Shown: piece by piece, positions 12,083 through 45,700 of the stretch
Layout of the letters: every line of letters begins with the position of its first letter
How positions within the stretch are numbered: position 1 is the first letter of the stretch
Assembly: GCA_949130485.1 (NCBI GenBank)
Contig: OX422194.1
Location: 8,211,273-8,275,272, forward strand
Length of the DNA stretch: 64,000 nucleotides
Source of the DNA: Agelas oroides
Taxonomy: Eukaryota > Porifera > Demospongiae > Agelasida > Agelasidae
Reading direction: 5' to 3'
The notes under the pieces: generated by a model
Databases searched by the model: none
What the model was told of the DNA's origin: nothing
What the model saw: the letters and a program-made list of their open reading frames with translations, nothing else
Made by a program: the position numbers and the translations under genes

Positions 12083-14674
12083 ATGGCTATCTCCCAGTTG
12101 CTACTGTTGGTCTGTGTCCTTTCTCTCGTGGTGTGCTTAGCTGGTGCCCAGAAAGGTGTGTTGTATGATTATAGTCATGTACATCTCAATGCCCCACCCA
12201 GTTACTGTAAAACAGATTAGCTGTGTGTTTAGTGAGTTTAGGGTGCACTTTGTATTAGAGCTATTCCTGTTGGTAGAATTGTTATGTATACAGGATTGTT
12301 TTATTCGCAGCCCATTTCACATGTATTGGTATAGCATCTGTTCTTGTAGCTAGCTAGTATTAGTATTAACTGGTTAGCTAGTATTAACTATTCAGAGAAT
12401 ATGTATGTTTGCACCAAGTAGCACTAATTGTTGCAAGCCTGAGTGGGTCCCACACTTTTGAGTAGATTGTTGCATGTTATTTGAACACTGTAAATTATTG
12501 CGTGCTTTACCACAATACATACATGTCACCCACAGGTAGCTACCGTAGCTATACTTATCAGCATGAAGCAGTGAAATGATTGCGTGTAGAGGCTATTATG
12601 ATATAGGAAGAATGCCAAGTATGAGAAACACTTGTTTCAATTTCTCGTTTTAGTTGCACTGGTCCTCAATGGTACAGTCATTCCAAACCATGGTCTTGTT
12701 CTTCTGGAGGACATTGGTGAATCTGATGCTGCCCTGCTCTGCACAACTGACCTAGTTGCTTGTTGTCGACGTTTTGAAACTTACTACTCAAGCCCTCTTG
12801 GGGACTGGTTCTTCCCCAATGGAACTGGAGTCCCCAACACAATTATCAACTTTACTTTTGACGGACAAGTTCTCGTGTGGGACTTTTACAGAAACAGAGG
12901 TCCTAGTGTTGTACGTATGAACAGAAGGAGAGGTGGAGTGAATGGGATCTACCGTTGTGCAATACCTGATCAAAATGGAGTTCTTCAGTCACTGTATGTT
13001 GGGGTCTACACCAGGAACACAGGTAAGTCATCTCCAACTTACTGATGTGGTCACTGTGCAAATAGACCTCATACACTCTTTGCAGGCATCCCGGGAGTGA
13101 TCGATATTCTCTTCCAGCTGACATCAGATCTGCATGCTCCAACACCAACATTCACCCTCACCTGTGTTTCCAATGGTGGTCCTGTGACGTATGTTAACTG
13201 GACAAGAGATGGCATACCGGTACCTCAGAACAGATACCACCTTGCCTCTCACACACTAGTGAATGCTCAGGTGGCTACCTACCACAGCACTCTGAGCATC
13301 ACTGGGAGGCTACCAGGATTGTACAGGTGTGAAGTGAGCAGCGTGAGACCAGACCGCACAGTAATGGATGCACAGGACCTGAATATTGTTGGTGAGTTGG
13401 TCTTACAAACTATATTACAATACATAGCAGTAGATATATCAATGTGGATGCAACCCTTGCACCAGCATCAGCTGATATACATCTGCAGGTGCCTACCCTC
13501 CTACCAGTATCTCTGCTCAGCCAGCTGGTCCCACCAGTATCAGAGTCTCCTGGACTGCACCGACATCAGGAGACACTATGACTGGGTACAGGATGTACTA
13601 CCGGGCAGTGGGGGATCAAGGCAGTGTTGATATCAGTGCTAATGAAACTGGGTACGTGCTTCTGGGTCTTCAGTATGGTCTCTCTTACACCATCACCATG
13701 CTGACTAAATCACAGCATCTTCCAAGTCATCTCAGCCGTTCTGTGAGGGTTACACTGGGTAAGGCAATTCAATGTTCATGCACAAGCTTGAATGCATTTT
13801 CTTTATCTGTGAGCTTTTCCTAACTTGTTTGTAGTTATGGTGAGCAATGTGAGTATCCAGGTCACTAATGCAACCATGCTAATGGTGTCATGGGAACTTG
13901 TGGGGCAGTCACGCTGGAACATACATCATTATACAATCTACTATAGTGCCTTCTCTCCGGTGCTATACAAAGTTGTAGATGAGTCCACAATAGAAATTCC
14001 ACCCAACAAGACATCTGAGGCTGTGGTGATCAGGGAGCTGGAAGCTGGTGTGGAGCATCGGTTCCAAGTGACTGCTTCTCTAGAGATACAGGGAGAGGTG
14101 TATGAGGGAGAGAAATCTCTACTAACTGAAGATTCCAGGGCAGTCTTTGGTAAGCCAGACTTAATAACAGTATGGCCAATTATGAAATCAATCTCCTGCT
14201 ACAAACATGCAGATGAGGCTGCATTTCATTTGCAGATGCGGCCAGTGTCACCTTGTACAACATGGAGTGTAAGTCTCTGTGATTTATTTACACAATACAT
14301 GTTGACATATTGATCATTGTAGAAGTCAGCATTCTGCTTTGTCTTCTCTCTAGACTGACAGAGCTGAGAATATCAGATCCTACATCCACAGTGGGATTGT
14401 CAAAGCCATTTCATACCACTGCAACTGCAGCTTCTCAATGGAGTTTATCAGAAAAGGGCTGTTTCGCTGTTGGAACTCACTCGATGAATTCACCTACAGG
14501 AGTGCGATTGTGGGTACGGAGGCCCACAATGCAACTGAACTGGTGGGATTTCTGCAGGAGTGGGTGAATTCAGAACCAGCTCTGCAAGTGGACCAGTTTG
14601 AGCTGAGAGTTGGCACAAGATGTCCTGTACCAATATCATCCCTGAAGCTGAAGGGGGAGGGGAAATGTTTATGA
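12083..14674 (+). CDS. Secreted Ig-Ig-FN3-FN3-Cys protein C (569 aa)
   Basis: Exons: 12083-12155 (signal peptide MAISQLLLLVCVLSLVVCL), 12654-13022 (V-like Ig: GDWFFPNGT, NRRRGG, GIYRCAIPD), 13086-13391 (Ig: TFTLTC, LYRCEV), 13489-13758 (FN3), 13835-14149 (FN3), 14213-14268 (56 nt), 14354-14674. They sum to 1710 nt with matching phases, the same exon order as protein B. The C-terminal domain has CNCSF and CWNSLDEFTYRS as in the paralogues but lacks the Pro- or KPD-rich tail. It is more divergent from A and B than they are from each other, so the A/B split is the younger one. Secreted; no transmembrane helix. Partner and role unknown. Confidence 0.82.
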
Positions 14675-15101
14675 TATACATGTCATGGCATTTAATTTGA
14701 CTTCTAAATACCCTTGGGTATGCACTGATTGCCCCAGGGTGATGTGTGTTGTTTGCATATAAGCCTCTTAGACGGTAGCTATCGCAGCATTGTTCCCAGG
14801 CCGTATTCAGTTCACTATAATATACCTGTATCCCCCAGAACTTGCAAGTACTTATTTTATGCACATGTAGTAAATATGGCTAGTTTCTTGCGAACAACAA
14901 AAATTGAATTCCCATCGAGGGTGGGGCTGAAATAGGGCGTAGCACCCCACCGCACCCACTTCCTCTGTAGGAGATCGAGAGATTGAGACAAGAGTTTGCG
15001 ACACCGACCACCATACGCATGCTGGCCTGGCCCGCCGGCGGCTACACTCACTATACGACCTCAACGTGACGAACATATTTGTAACGAGTGGCACCGTGTA
15101 G
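14675..15101 (+). other. Intergenic / Ras gene promoter region
   Basis: No exon. A GC-rich stretch with CCGCCGGCGG near 15031 precedes the Ras start and may be its promoter. A degenerate TTCCCAGGC motif lies near 14795. Confidence 0.4.
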
Positions 15102-15440
15102 ATGGCTGAGTACGCGCAAAGCGGGCATGCAGTGCTGTCTAAAAGGCGACTGACCGTCTGTGTGGTTGGTAGCGGCGGTGTGGGCAAGAGTTCACTCACC
15201 ATAAGATACTTGCAGGGACACTTTCCGGAGGTTAGTGGGCGGAGACTAGACGGTAGAAAAGTTTTTGTGTTATAGATCTACGCATCATAGTAGTAGCATT
15301 TAATAATATGTCAACGTTCGTATTTCACAGTGCTGTTTTCTCTTCTCTCCTCTAGTTTTATGACCCTACAGTAGGTAAGACGTTGCCTTGTTTCGTGTAA
15401 CATGTTTTTGCATGCCTGCCTTGTGTGTAGCAGTTCAGCT

Positions 15441-15474
<34 letters not shown>

Positions 15475-17987
15475 AAACTGATGAAGCTGGAACTGAACAA
15501 GGTGCTATTAAGTGCCATTTTCTTACCACACAGAGGAGAGCTACATAACCCAGATTGAATATGGCTTTGACCAACATGACGTCGAAATCATAGACACAGC
15601 AGGACAAGAAGAGTTTATGCTGTTTCGAGACACCTCTCTTTCAAAAGGAGACGGCTTTCTGGCAATGTTTGCAATCAACTCTCTCTCCAGCTGGTACAGC
15701 CTCAAGCAGCTGAGAGCTAAGATTGTGCGGGAGCACGATGATGACGAAACAATACCTATGGTCATCATCGCGAATAAAACTGTGAGTGTGATCATATTCT
15801 CTGCATGGTAAGATCTACATACATGTTGGGAAGCGGCTGGATAATAGGCTCATTCCCAGACCTCCACTAGTCTTCACAATAGTACACAGAAGCAAAAGAG
15901 CTGCTCTTCCTCTCCATGTAGTATTGTTAATGCAGACCAAAAATGGGGATGCTTGGGAGAGGCCTGCAGGAAGCTTGGGAGAGGCCTGCAGGAAGCTTGG
16001 GAGAGGCCTGCAGGAAGCTTGGGAGAGGCCTGCAGGAAGCTTGGGAGAGGCCTGCAGGATGCTTGGGAGAGGCCTGCAGGAAGCTTGGAGGGGGGGGGGG
16101 GGGGGCTGTGAGCAAGGCTAGGTCTCTTCCCCAGTTTATCTCGTGTCTCCACAGCTGAAAAGTAGAGGCATAGAAACAAGGCTGGTTAACAGTGGCGTAG
16201 CCAGGCTGGGGCACACTGGGGCACGTGCCATAGTAACTAGAGGCCGTACCCACCAGTGCAGGTGAGCATGCGAATTATCGGCGCTGATAGCATTGTTGTC
16301 GATCGCGAATCGGGTGCTAGACGGTCTTGAAATCAAAGGGCGCAGTATTGCTATGCATATCCACACAGAATTACGAGTCTTGAACGCTCACTGTATGCGA
16401 GTGACGTACCCTGCACTACGATATGGCCTCAGAACCAACCTGGGAGGCTGTAAAATTCCAAGAATTTCCTGAGAGAGCATGCCCCAGTTCCGCACTTCGC
16501 GCAGGACTTCGTACAAACGTAATGTGCCCATGCTGTGCCCTAGCATCGGCGATATCCTGGCTACGCCACTGCTGGTTAAAGCATTTGACTGTGTGCCAAA
16601 GTCCCCTCCTCTGTCACTTAACATGCAAAGTTGTTTCGTTACTCTCATCCTCTTCCCATGAGAGACTAGCATTTGGAGTAATGTTGTTACTGTTGAGTCG
16701 GAAGGCCATTACGTAGCAATGCCCAAATCATAATGTCCAGTGCTCAATACATAAATACATGTATGCACAAACACACTGTGCTTGGCAACATGGATATTAA
16801 ACTTGTACTCATGCAGTAGTGCATAACTGACTCCTGTAGTAACATGTATGTTGTTGTTCCAACCTAGTTTTACTCCGTATGGGTTCTGGACATTTGACCA
16901 TAACTCTTTCTGATTGGTCAGGCTAGCTGAGGATTAGGGGGTGGAGCCCACTTCCTGTTTATTGTTGATCCATTTCTTTAGTGCACCATCATCATCACCA
17001 TTCCTTTGTTATCTATCTTCAAAGCAAGCAGGTTGCCATAGTGATATCTATTGTGGCTCATAAACGTTTATACTACCAGAAGTTCAGTTAACATGCTGGC
17101 TACCAAACTATGCCATGGTTGCAATGTTGTGGCTTCAAGGAGCTTAGGTGGACATTGACATTGACCTCTCTTCCCATTTCAATACCATAATCTCGCAATC
17201 ACAAAAGAGTGCCATGGGGGGTGGTGCACTTTACATATTTGCCGAAGAGAGAGATGGGTACTCTTTTCTGAGCACCTGTTCAAAAGACTATGGTAATGAG
17301 GAAGGGAAACATGTTACTATGGTAATGAGGAAGGGAAACCGATTACTATGGTAATGAGGAAAGGGAAACGGTTATTATGGTAATGAGGAAGGGAAACATG
17401 TTACTATGGTAATGCTAGGGCACTGAAGCAAACCCAAGACAGCAAGTGATGGGAGCAAAAGAATGCAGTGTCCGAAACAGAGAGTGTAGCTTAATCATGA
17501 GGGAAAGAAAAGCATTTATTAAGAAGCCTGAGATGGTCAGCTGACAGTTCAACCTGCTTGCATCATTTAGGTTCCAATTAGGTCATACTGACTGTAGTAA
17601 ACACCCAGTGGGATGGTGAAGTCATTGCTGCCACTGGCTCAAAAACAACGTTGTAAATTCCATTACTGTCACCATTCATGGCACATTCTTGTGGCCATGA
17701 ATTCACTTAGTAGAAGTGGCAGCCACACATTGTCAGTTACTGCACTTGCTGCACATTCCCCCTCCCACCTCCCCCTCCCCTCCCACCTCCCCCTCCCCCC
17801 TCAAGCATATCCACTTTGCCATTGCTACCAAGCTATGAGTCACCATGCATTTAGATAGAGGTTGATAAAGGTTGATAAAGGCCAATTCTAGTACACATTG
17901 CATTGGCCTGGGAATGAGACTACATTCTTGGGTCACTCCCTGCCCAGTGGCTGCATAATACAGATATTTCAAACTGAGGTCTGCACA

Positions 17988-18029
<42 letters not shown>

Positions 18030-18270
18030 CTCTCTACAGGACTTAGAGACTTCTCGACAGGTGGACTTTGAAGAGGTACTAGATTACTGTAAACACATCA
18101 ACTGTCCGCTACTAGAAGCTTCGGCAAAAACTGGACTGAACATCACAGAAAGTTTCAGACTGCTATTGGACAGAGTGGCAGAACTTAAACCAATCAAGTT
18201 CACCGACTGTATAGTTTTACCTCCGGAGGAGCCGGCAAACAGTCACAGACATCGATGCTCTATTTCATAA
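15102..18270 (+). CDS. Ras-family small GTPase (208 aa)
   Basis: Exons 15102-15230, 15356-15374 (a 19-nt microexon), 15534-15781 and 18040-18270 total 627 nt. All G boxes are visible: GSGGVGKSSL (P-loop), YDPTVEESY (switch I with the effector Thr), DTAGQEEF (switch II), NKTD (G4, split by the last intron) and EASAKTG (G5). The protein ends CSIS, a CaaX box with a terminal Ser that predicts farnesylation and plasma-membrane anchoring. The switch II Gln is retained, so normal GTP hydrolysis is expected. The pattern is that of the Ras subfamily (Ras/Rap/R-Ras-like) rather than Rho, Rab or Arf; I cannot assign a specific vertebrate orthologue. The 2.3-kb last intron is full of repeats. AATAAA lies near 18386. 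Confidence 0.92.
15951..16089 (+). repeat. 22-bp minisatellite, about 6 copies
   Basis: The unit GCTTGGGAGAGGCCTGCAGG plus AA is repeated in the last Ras intron, ending in a poly-G run at about 16090-16105. Confidence 0.9.
17287..17412 (+). repeat. About 30-bp tandem repeat, 4 copies
   Basis: TATGGTAATGAGGAAGGGAA-type units in the last Ras intron. A CT-rich block (17758-17803) and an (AC)n run (17985-18026) that ends in the splice acceptor pyrimidine tract follow. Confidence 0.8.
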
Positions 18271-19408
18271 CAGTAACTAATGAACTGTGCATATGTTTAC
18301 TATTTTTATACCCCTCACACAAAATATATATCTTGCAATAACTACAATGAACTAGACATATACTGGTTGTATGTCGGTCTCAGATGCAATAAAATCAATC
18401 CCCCTCTAGCTTTGTACAAGAGAAATAATTCCACATGTAACAGTAAATGACCACACACAATCATTAACCCTAACTCTAGCTCCTCATACTTCAAGTAACA
18501 GAAGAATTAAGGGTTGCGTAGACTCTCGTACCCAGACCCTACCCTCTCACAGGGAGGCACATGCAGGCTGGGCATGAGACTGAGGGGTATACGGCTAGGG
18601 GTGTTGGTGAGGGTTTATAGGCTCAGACCTGTACCCTATTGTCATATATAGCTCCATACACGTGCAAAATTAATCTATTTGAAGGCTTCGGAATCAGAGT
18701 GGTCTAACCAAAGATAAGAGGGTGAAGGCTGGAATAACACAGGGAGCTTTAGTGGCCCTTTGGGAGCTAGCTAGCCTCGTACCCAGGCAATGTGGTTGGT
18801 TTTTCCTCCGACTATGTGGCCTGGGTACGAGGCTAGGAGCTAGCCCACTACGACTCTGAGCCCTTCGTTTGTTGTCTATAAATCACTTCTGCCAGACTAT
18901 ACACAAGGTACGTATAGCCACATCCTATTTTCAAATATTACATTTGGATAATTAGAATATTCAACTAATTAGAGTTACTATAATGTTCATGTACTGCGTG
19001 AACCATCAGTCAGTTGGATAAATAACCCACGTCAAAAATGATGGTGCTATTAGGCTGACAAAACTTGTAGTACAACAATTTTGCAATATAAAATGTTTCT
19101 AAGGGTGTTGAGATGTGGAAGTATTTTGAAGGAATCACATGACCCAGGACAAGAAGTTGCGAACTTCACCATCACATTTACCCCAGAGTGTGGATGAGTG
19201 TAGCCGGCCAATGTTTTTACCAGCAATGGTAATCAGTGAATTACACACACTTTAATATACAACATGGGTAGTACATGATATGAAATACAGCTGAATGTTG
19301 GATGATTGAATGTGCGGTGATTCAATACTGACTGAGAGAAGAGATGTCCTACATAATAAGAAATGGTACATGGGTTGAGGTCTGTTCCCAGTGGACTAAA
19401 AAATTGAA
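18271..19408. other. Convergent intergenic region Ras / INPP4
   Basis: 3' UTR of the Ras gene (AATAAA near 18386) and presumably the 3' UTR of the minus-strand INPP4 gene. Apart from the hairpin element at 18772-18835 I see nothing further. Confidence 0.5.
18772..18835. mobile_element. Hairpin MITE with 9-bp target duplication
   Basis: A 64-bp palindrome, TAGCCTCGTACCCAGGC to GCCTGGGTACGAGGCTA, flanked on both sides by GGAGCTAGC (18763-18771 and 18836-18844). Confidence 0.9.
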
Positions 19409-41140
<21,732 letters not shown>

Positions 41141-41352
41141 CTGTCAAAGGTGATCGGTAACTTACTAACTAAACAGTCCCTTTCCCATGCGCCACTCCCA
41201 CAAAATGTAAAAACCCTGTATTATCAACAGAAAAATTAACAGTCACGTGAGCTTGGTAACTCCCGGCGGCGCGGCGGCACGGCCCGCCCCGCCACGCGCG
41301 ATCTCGCAGTCTTTTGCTTGCTGCAGATGCAGTAGTATGCATGGTATACAAG

Positions 41353-41468
41353 TAGTCTCGCAAGCCAGACCCAACCAACCCCAGCGCGGATCGCTTTCAG
41401 TATCACGCACGGGGATGATACTGAAAGCGATCCGCGCTGGGGTTGGTTGGGTCTGGCTTGCGAGACTA
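41353..41468. mobile_element. Hairpin MITE with 10-bp flanking repeat
   Basis: A 116-bp near-perfect palindrome TAGTCTCGCAAGCCAGACCC to its complement. GGTATACAAG is present on both sides (41343-41352, 41469-41478). It lies upstream of the INPP4 start. Confidence 0.9.
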
Positions 41469-41608
41469 GGTATACAAGCTGCTCAAGGTAAAGAGAGTGG
41501 ACACAAGCTATCAAAGACTAGAGGTGACGAGGGCCTGGATGCGCTGCAAGCAATTGAAGATTGCAAAGTGGCATGCATTTGATGCATTTTGCACATCCAA
41601 TTTGAAAG

Positions 41609-42583
41609 TCAGTTAGTATACATATTAATCAGTAGAGCTGCCATTACAGCAAACGAAACCACTCCTAAAACCTGTAGGCCTGAATCGGGTGCATTTCTAC
41701 CTCCCACAACTTCACTAGAGCTAACTTGCGATGAAACACCAAACAGTTGTCTCTGCGACTCGGAACTCGGTATTGCTCCTTCAATCCTGAGCTCCAACCT
41801 CTTCAGGCATTCTTCCATATTGTGCAGAGAGGACCCCAGTGCAGCTAAATGACGTTCACACCCCTCAATATTCCCTTCTTGACTGTCACCACCTTTTCCA
41901 TCAGCTTTACTCTCCCAGTGTGTTTGCAGACCTTGCAGAAAACTTTCCAAGTGGTTCATTTTTTCTGCTTGCTTTTGGTTGTGCTTCCTGACTTCCCTCC
42001 GAAGAAAAACATGGGAACCAAGAAATCCCAACAGAGCACCCAAGACAGACCCTAGGCGGGAGTAGTACTTCATCCTCTCCGACTGTGCCCTCTCCCTTTC
42101 GTGAGATTCCTGTATTGCGTCACTTAGGCTCTCGAAACATTCTCTCTCGCTTTGTTTGTACTCTTCCAGTTTAGAGCTCAAGGTTTGCTCCTGAAAAAGA
42201 AGCGTCTCTTCTTCATTGTTAATTGCCTGCAGAGCTAAAACATCTCTTTTATGTTCCTGGTACACCTGTGTTTTCCTTGTGTAAAGGTTTTTCAGCTTTT
42301 GTTGGATTTCTTCATAGCTGGCGAAGACCTCTTGGAGCTCGTTTCTCCATCTTCGAAGCTCCTCCTTCCTCTGTTTGACAAGTTTCTGAGCCTCTAGCAC
42401 ATCAGAGTGGCCAGTCAGCTGCTCAGTGATTGACTTCAGGTGGATCACCCCTCTTGAAACGGTTGAGTACCTCCTGCAGAGGCAGAGGGCAATTGGTGGC
42501 ATCATGATGACGTAATGTGTAATACTTGCAACTTTCGTATAATTAGAAATTCCGGTTCGACCCATGCGAGTTGGCAAACACAA
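41609..42583 (-). CDS. CCDC51: MITOK/CCDC51-like mitochondrial inner-membrane protein
   Basis: Single exon, 324 codons from ATG 42583; the methionine pair at 42505-42500 is the likelier start because it begins an Arg/Ser-rich mitochondrial presequence (CLCRRYSTVSRG). Residues about 55-170 form a heptad-rich coiled coil. RMKYYSRLGSVLGALLGFLG (about 178-197) matches the conserved first transmembrane hairpin of CCDC51, and a second helix (VLGVVSFAVMAALLI) ends the protein. In mammals CCDC51 is MITOK, the channel-forming subunit of the mitochondrial ATP-sensitive K+ channel; the function is transferred by similarity. It starts 145 bp (or 223 bp) from the divergent YTHDC1 gene. Confidence 0.82.
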   Translation of the reverse strand: MCLPTRMGRTGISNYTKVASITHYVIMMPPIALCLCRRYSTVSRGVIHLKSITEQLTGHSDVLEAQKLVKQRKEELRRWRNELQEVFASYEEIQQKLKNLYTRKTQVYQEHKRDVLALQAINNEEETLLFQEQTLSSKLEEYKQSERECFESLSDAIQESHERERAQSERMKYYSRLGSVLGALLGFLGSHVFLRREVRKHNQKQAEKMNHLESFLQGLQTHWESKADGKGGDSQEGNIEGCERHLAALGSSLHNMEECLKRLELRIEGAIPSSESQRQLFGVSSQVSSSEVVGGRNAPDSGLQVLGVVSFAVMAALLINMYTN

Positions 42584-42728
42584 GGGAAGGTCATTGTCTG
42601 CACTGGGCGCTTGCTGTTATAGTGTTAAGGTGGGGCGACTGGTCTACCTCTGATAAAAGACGGATTGATCCATTTCTCTAAGTTCTCTCCGCGATCTCTT
42701 CTCTCGAGGCAGTCGTTCGGGACAGAAG
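42584..42728. promoter_or_regulatory. Putative bidirectional promoter CCDC51 / YTHDC1
   Basis: Two divergent starts lie 145 bp apart with no room for separate promoters. TCTCCGCGATCTCTTCTCTCG near the + strand start is pyrimidine-rich. No TATA box recognised. Confidence 0.5.
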
Positions 42729-45700
42729 ATGGCGGAGGAAGACACTAAAACAAAGGAATCGCCTCAGGGCATCGTCTCGCGTCATTCAACAACTTCTGAA
42801 GGTGATTCACGCACCACTCTACTGACATTTATAAATTTGTTCTATAAAAAAGAAAGGCAGTTTACAGGAGGGTGCGATCCTTGAGAAATTTTACTTTTAT
42901 CACCATGGATACAAAGGAGGTATCACCAAATTAAGATTTAGATGTTTTGAGGCAAAATAGAGGAAAGTGAAAATGCTGCCAGTCACTGAGAATTGAACCC
43001 AGGACACCTGGCTTTTGCCACCAGTGCTCTGCCACTGAGCTACGAGAACCGGACAATTTTGCCTCGTAACAACTCAATCTCTATTTCCAACGTGAGGCAA
43101 GATGACCTTAGCAGGGACCACCCCATTGCTTGAGCCAACTCACTAGTTTGGCTCCCAGATCCTCCCAGTACAAGGAGGGAGGAAAGAGTCTGGTGAATAA
43201 CTTGGCACTGGCACAGATCCACGTTATTTCAATCTGGTAAACTTTGTTTTTAGGTCTTTGAACTTAATTGGTAAATCACTATTCCAAATTTCAATATTTC
43301 ACACGTATTCAAAATGGAACAAACCAATCACGATACAGAATGATGGCACTCATGGCAAACTACTTCCTGTACACTCGTAGAACTCGTGTTAGCCAATGTG
43401 GCCTTCTTTCTCTTATCAACACTGATGCCAGGAATGCAGCCGTGGATCCGTGCTAGTATTGAGATACTCACCAGACCCATTTCTCACTCCGCCTCTTTCA
43501 CTGAAGGGTCTGTGAACCAAACTACACTGTACCAACTGAGGGCCATTGGGCAATAATAGCAGTAATTGTGAATAAGACGGTGTTACATACACTTTATTCA
43601 CAGGCTTGGATCAGGAAGCAAATTCCTTGGCCTCCTCCAAACCTACACTAAACAAACCCGGCTCTCGCTCTCACTCCCAAGACGACACCCCCCTTGTTGA
43701 CAACCTTGCCACGACACACATCACAGATGAACGCTCCAGAGAACCAAGGTTTAGCGAGAGTGAGGAAATTGTCGTGGTAGATGAACTGGGCCAGGGTGTG
43801 TTGAACTCCACAGAACACGATACTCCTTATCGCATGACGAGCATATCCTCGGAGGACCTATTAGCTGGGGATGGTGAGGAGGGAGGAGTAGGTGCGGAAC
43901 TTCACCCAGAGGACCCCGACTTGGAATTTGCACTGGAAGAGTCGATGGACGAGCAGCAATTTGAAGTGGTAGATACGGTCGATCCTGTGGAACCTCAGGC
44001 GGAGGATCATAGCGGTTTCCAACAGGAATGCACAGGTAAAATGTCTTGTACAAAATCGATAACAATATTGGTCTCGTTCCCAGATTCTCAGTATGGTACA
44101 CAAAACTGTGGGGTCTCACTGAGGGTCTGGGAACGAGACGAGAGTAATGTTACACCACAAGGGCTGTATCTATGAGATATTGCCCAAATGGCAAGTACAA
44201 CAACTACTTTGTGACACATTTCTGAGCGGTGCAGTTCTCTGTGTCAGTATACAGCTACAGGTAAAACAGTGTGTTGTTATTCTTAGCTAGTTTTCATTCT
44301 GTGCATGTGAGATCAGAGGTATTACATCCCATGTATAATGTCTCTCAACACAAGAAATACAACCGCCTTTGCTTAGTATGGCAAATGTGGTGTAAAGGGA
44401 CACTTTGATCCACCCACGCAACATGCCACACGTGTGATAATAGCGAGTTGTTTGTAACCGGTGTGCATGTGCCAAGTATTACACCACATGTGTATATGTG
44501 ATAAGCTTTGCAACTGCCTAAGTTATTGTTTTGTTTGAGGTATGTATTATTGTTAAGTTTGGAAATTGGCGGAGATTCTGGAATTCATTTACTCGGCCCA
44601 GGCCCCTCCAAAGAAATCATACAGGGGAGGGAGGGGACTAGGCAGACCCCGCCTAGCGATCCCCAATCTGCTGGCCTCTTATGCATTCCTTGTGTGAGAT
44701 CATATGGTAGCTAGCTGGCAGCAGCAGTCAGCTGCGGTTGACAATGGTGCTACACAATTTTCCATGTGTTGAAGATCGGTAATGGACAAATGTGATTCGT
44801 CTAACTGAAATCGAGACAGCTGACTTGACTTGGGTTGTGTGGAAAGTGTGACATCTGTGACTAGGCCCTTTCAAAGTGATTTAGGAATGAGGTTGCTTGT
44901 CACCAGCTTAATTAGGCTGAAATCACAGACAAAATAAGCATTGCCAAGAGATGTCAATATAGGCTAGGCCTGGGTCAAATACTGCTCTCTGATTGGTCAA
45001 ACCAAATATGGTCTGTTGTGGCTAATCTCATCTTATCAATCTTGTTGCCTGTCTAGCAGAAAATCAACATTCTTTGCCCTCCTTTACATTTGGACCAGAA
45101 TCAGTCTTCACAAGAACCTCGAAAGGTGTTTGTGGTGTGGTGTTGTGAGGGTAAACAGTCAGGGTTTCATACAGGATTTTAATTTGAGGGGAGATAATGA
45201 CTTGGGAAGCCTGGATCTCTAGGGAGTGTTTGGGGGCCTGCCCCACCCACCTCCCCCCAAGTGGGTATTTGCATTCTCTGAGGTTGAGTTTTAAAGAACA
45301 CACTGCACATGTACCGTACTCACGTTGTTAAGCACATATGCTTTCTGCTCAGGAAGGAAGTGAGCGCCTAACAGCGAGGTGCATTTGGTGTGCTTTGTTT
45401 AGAGTTACGCACTAACCACACACAGACCAGTACTTAATAGCGAATATGCTTTCTGCTCAGGAAGGAAGTGAGCGCCTAACAGCAAGGTGCATTTGGTGTG
45501 CTTTGTTTAGAGTTACGCACTAACCACACACAGACCAGTACTTAATAGCGAATATGCTTTCTGCTCAGGAAGGAAGTGAGCGCCTAACAGCGAGGTGCAT
45601 TTGGTGTGCTTTGTTTAGAGTTACGCACTAACCACACACAGACCAGTACTTAATAGCGAATATGCTTTCTGCTCAGGAAGGAAGTGAGCGCCTAACAGCA

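Noticed and set aside
41601-42055. + strand frames opposite CCDC51
   Set aside because: Shadows of the minus-strand coiled-coil gene, with no domain or splice support.
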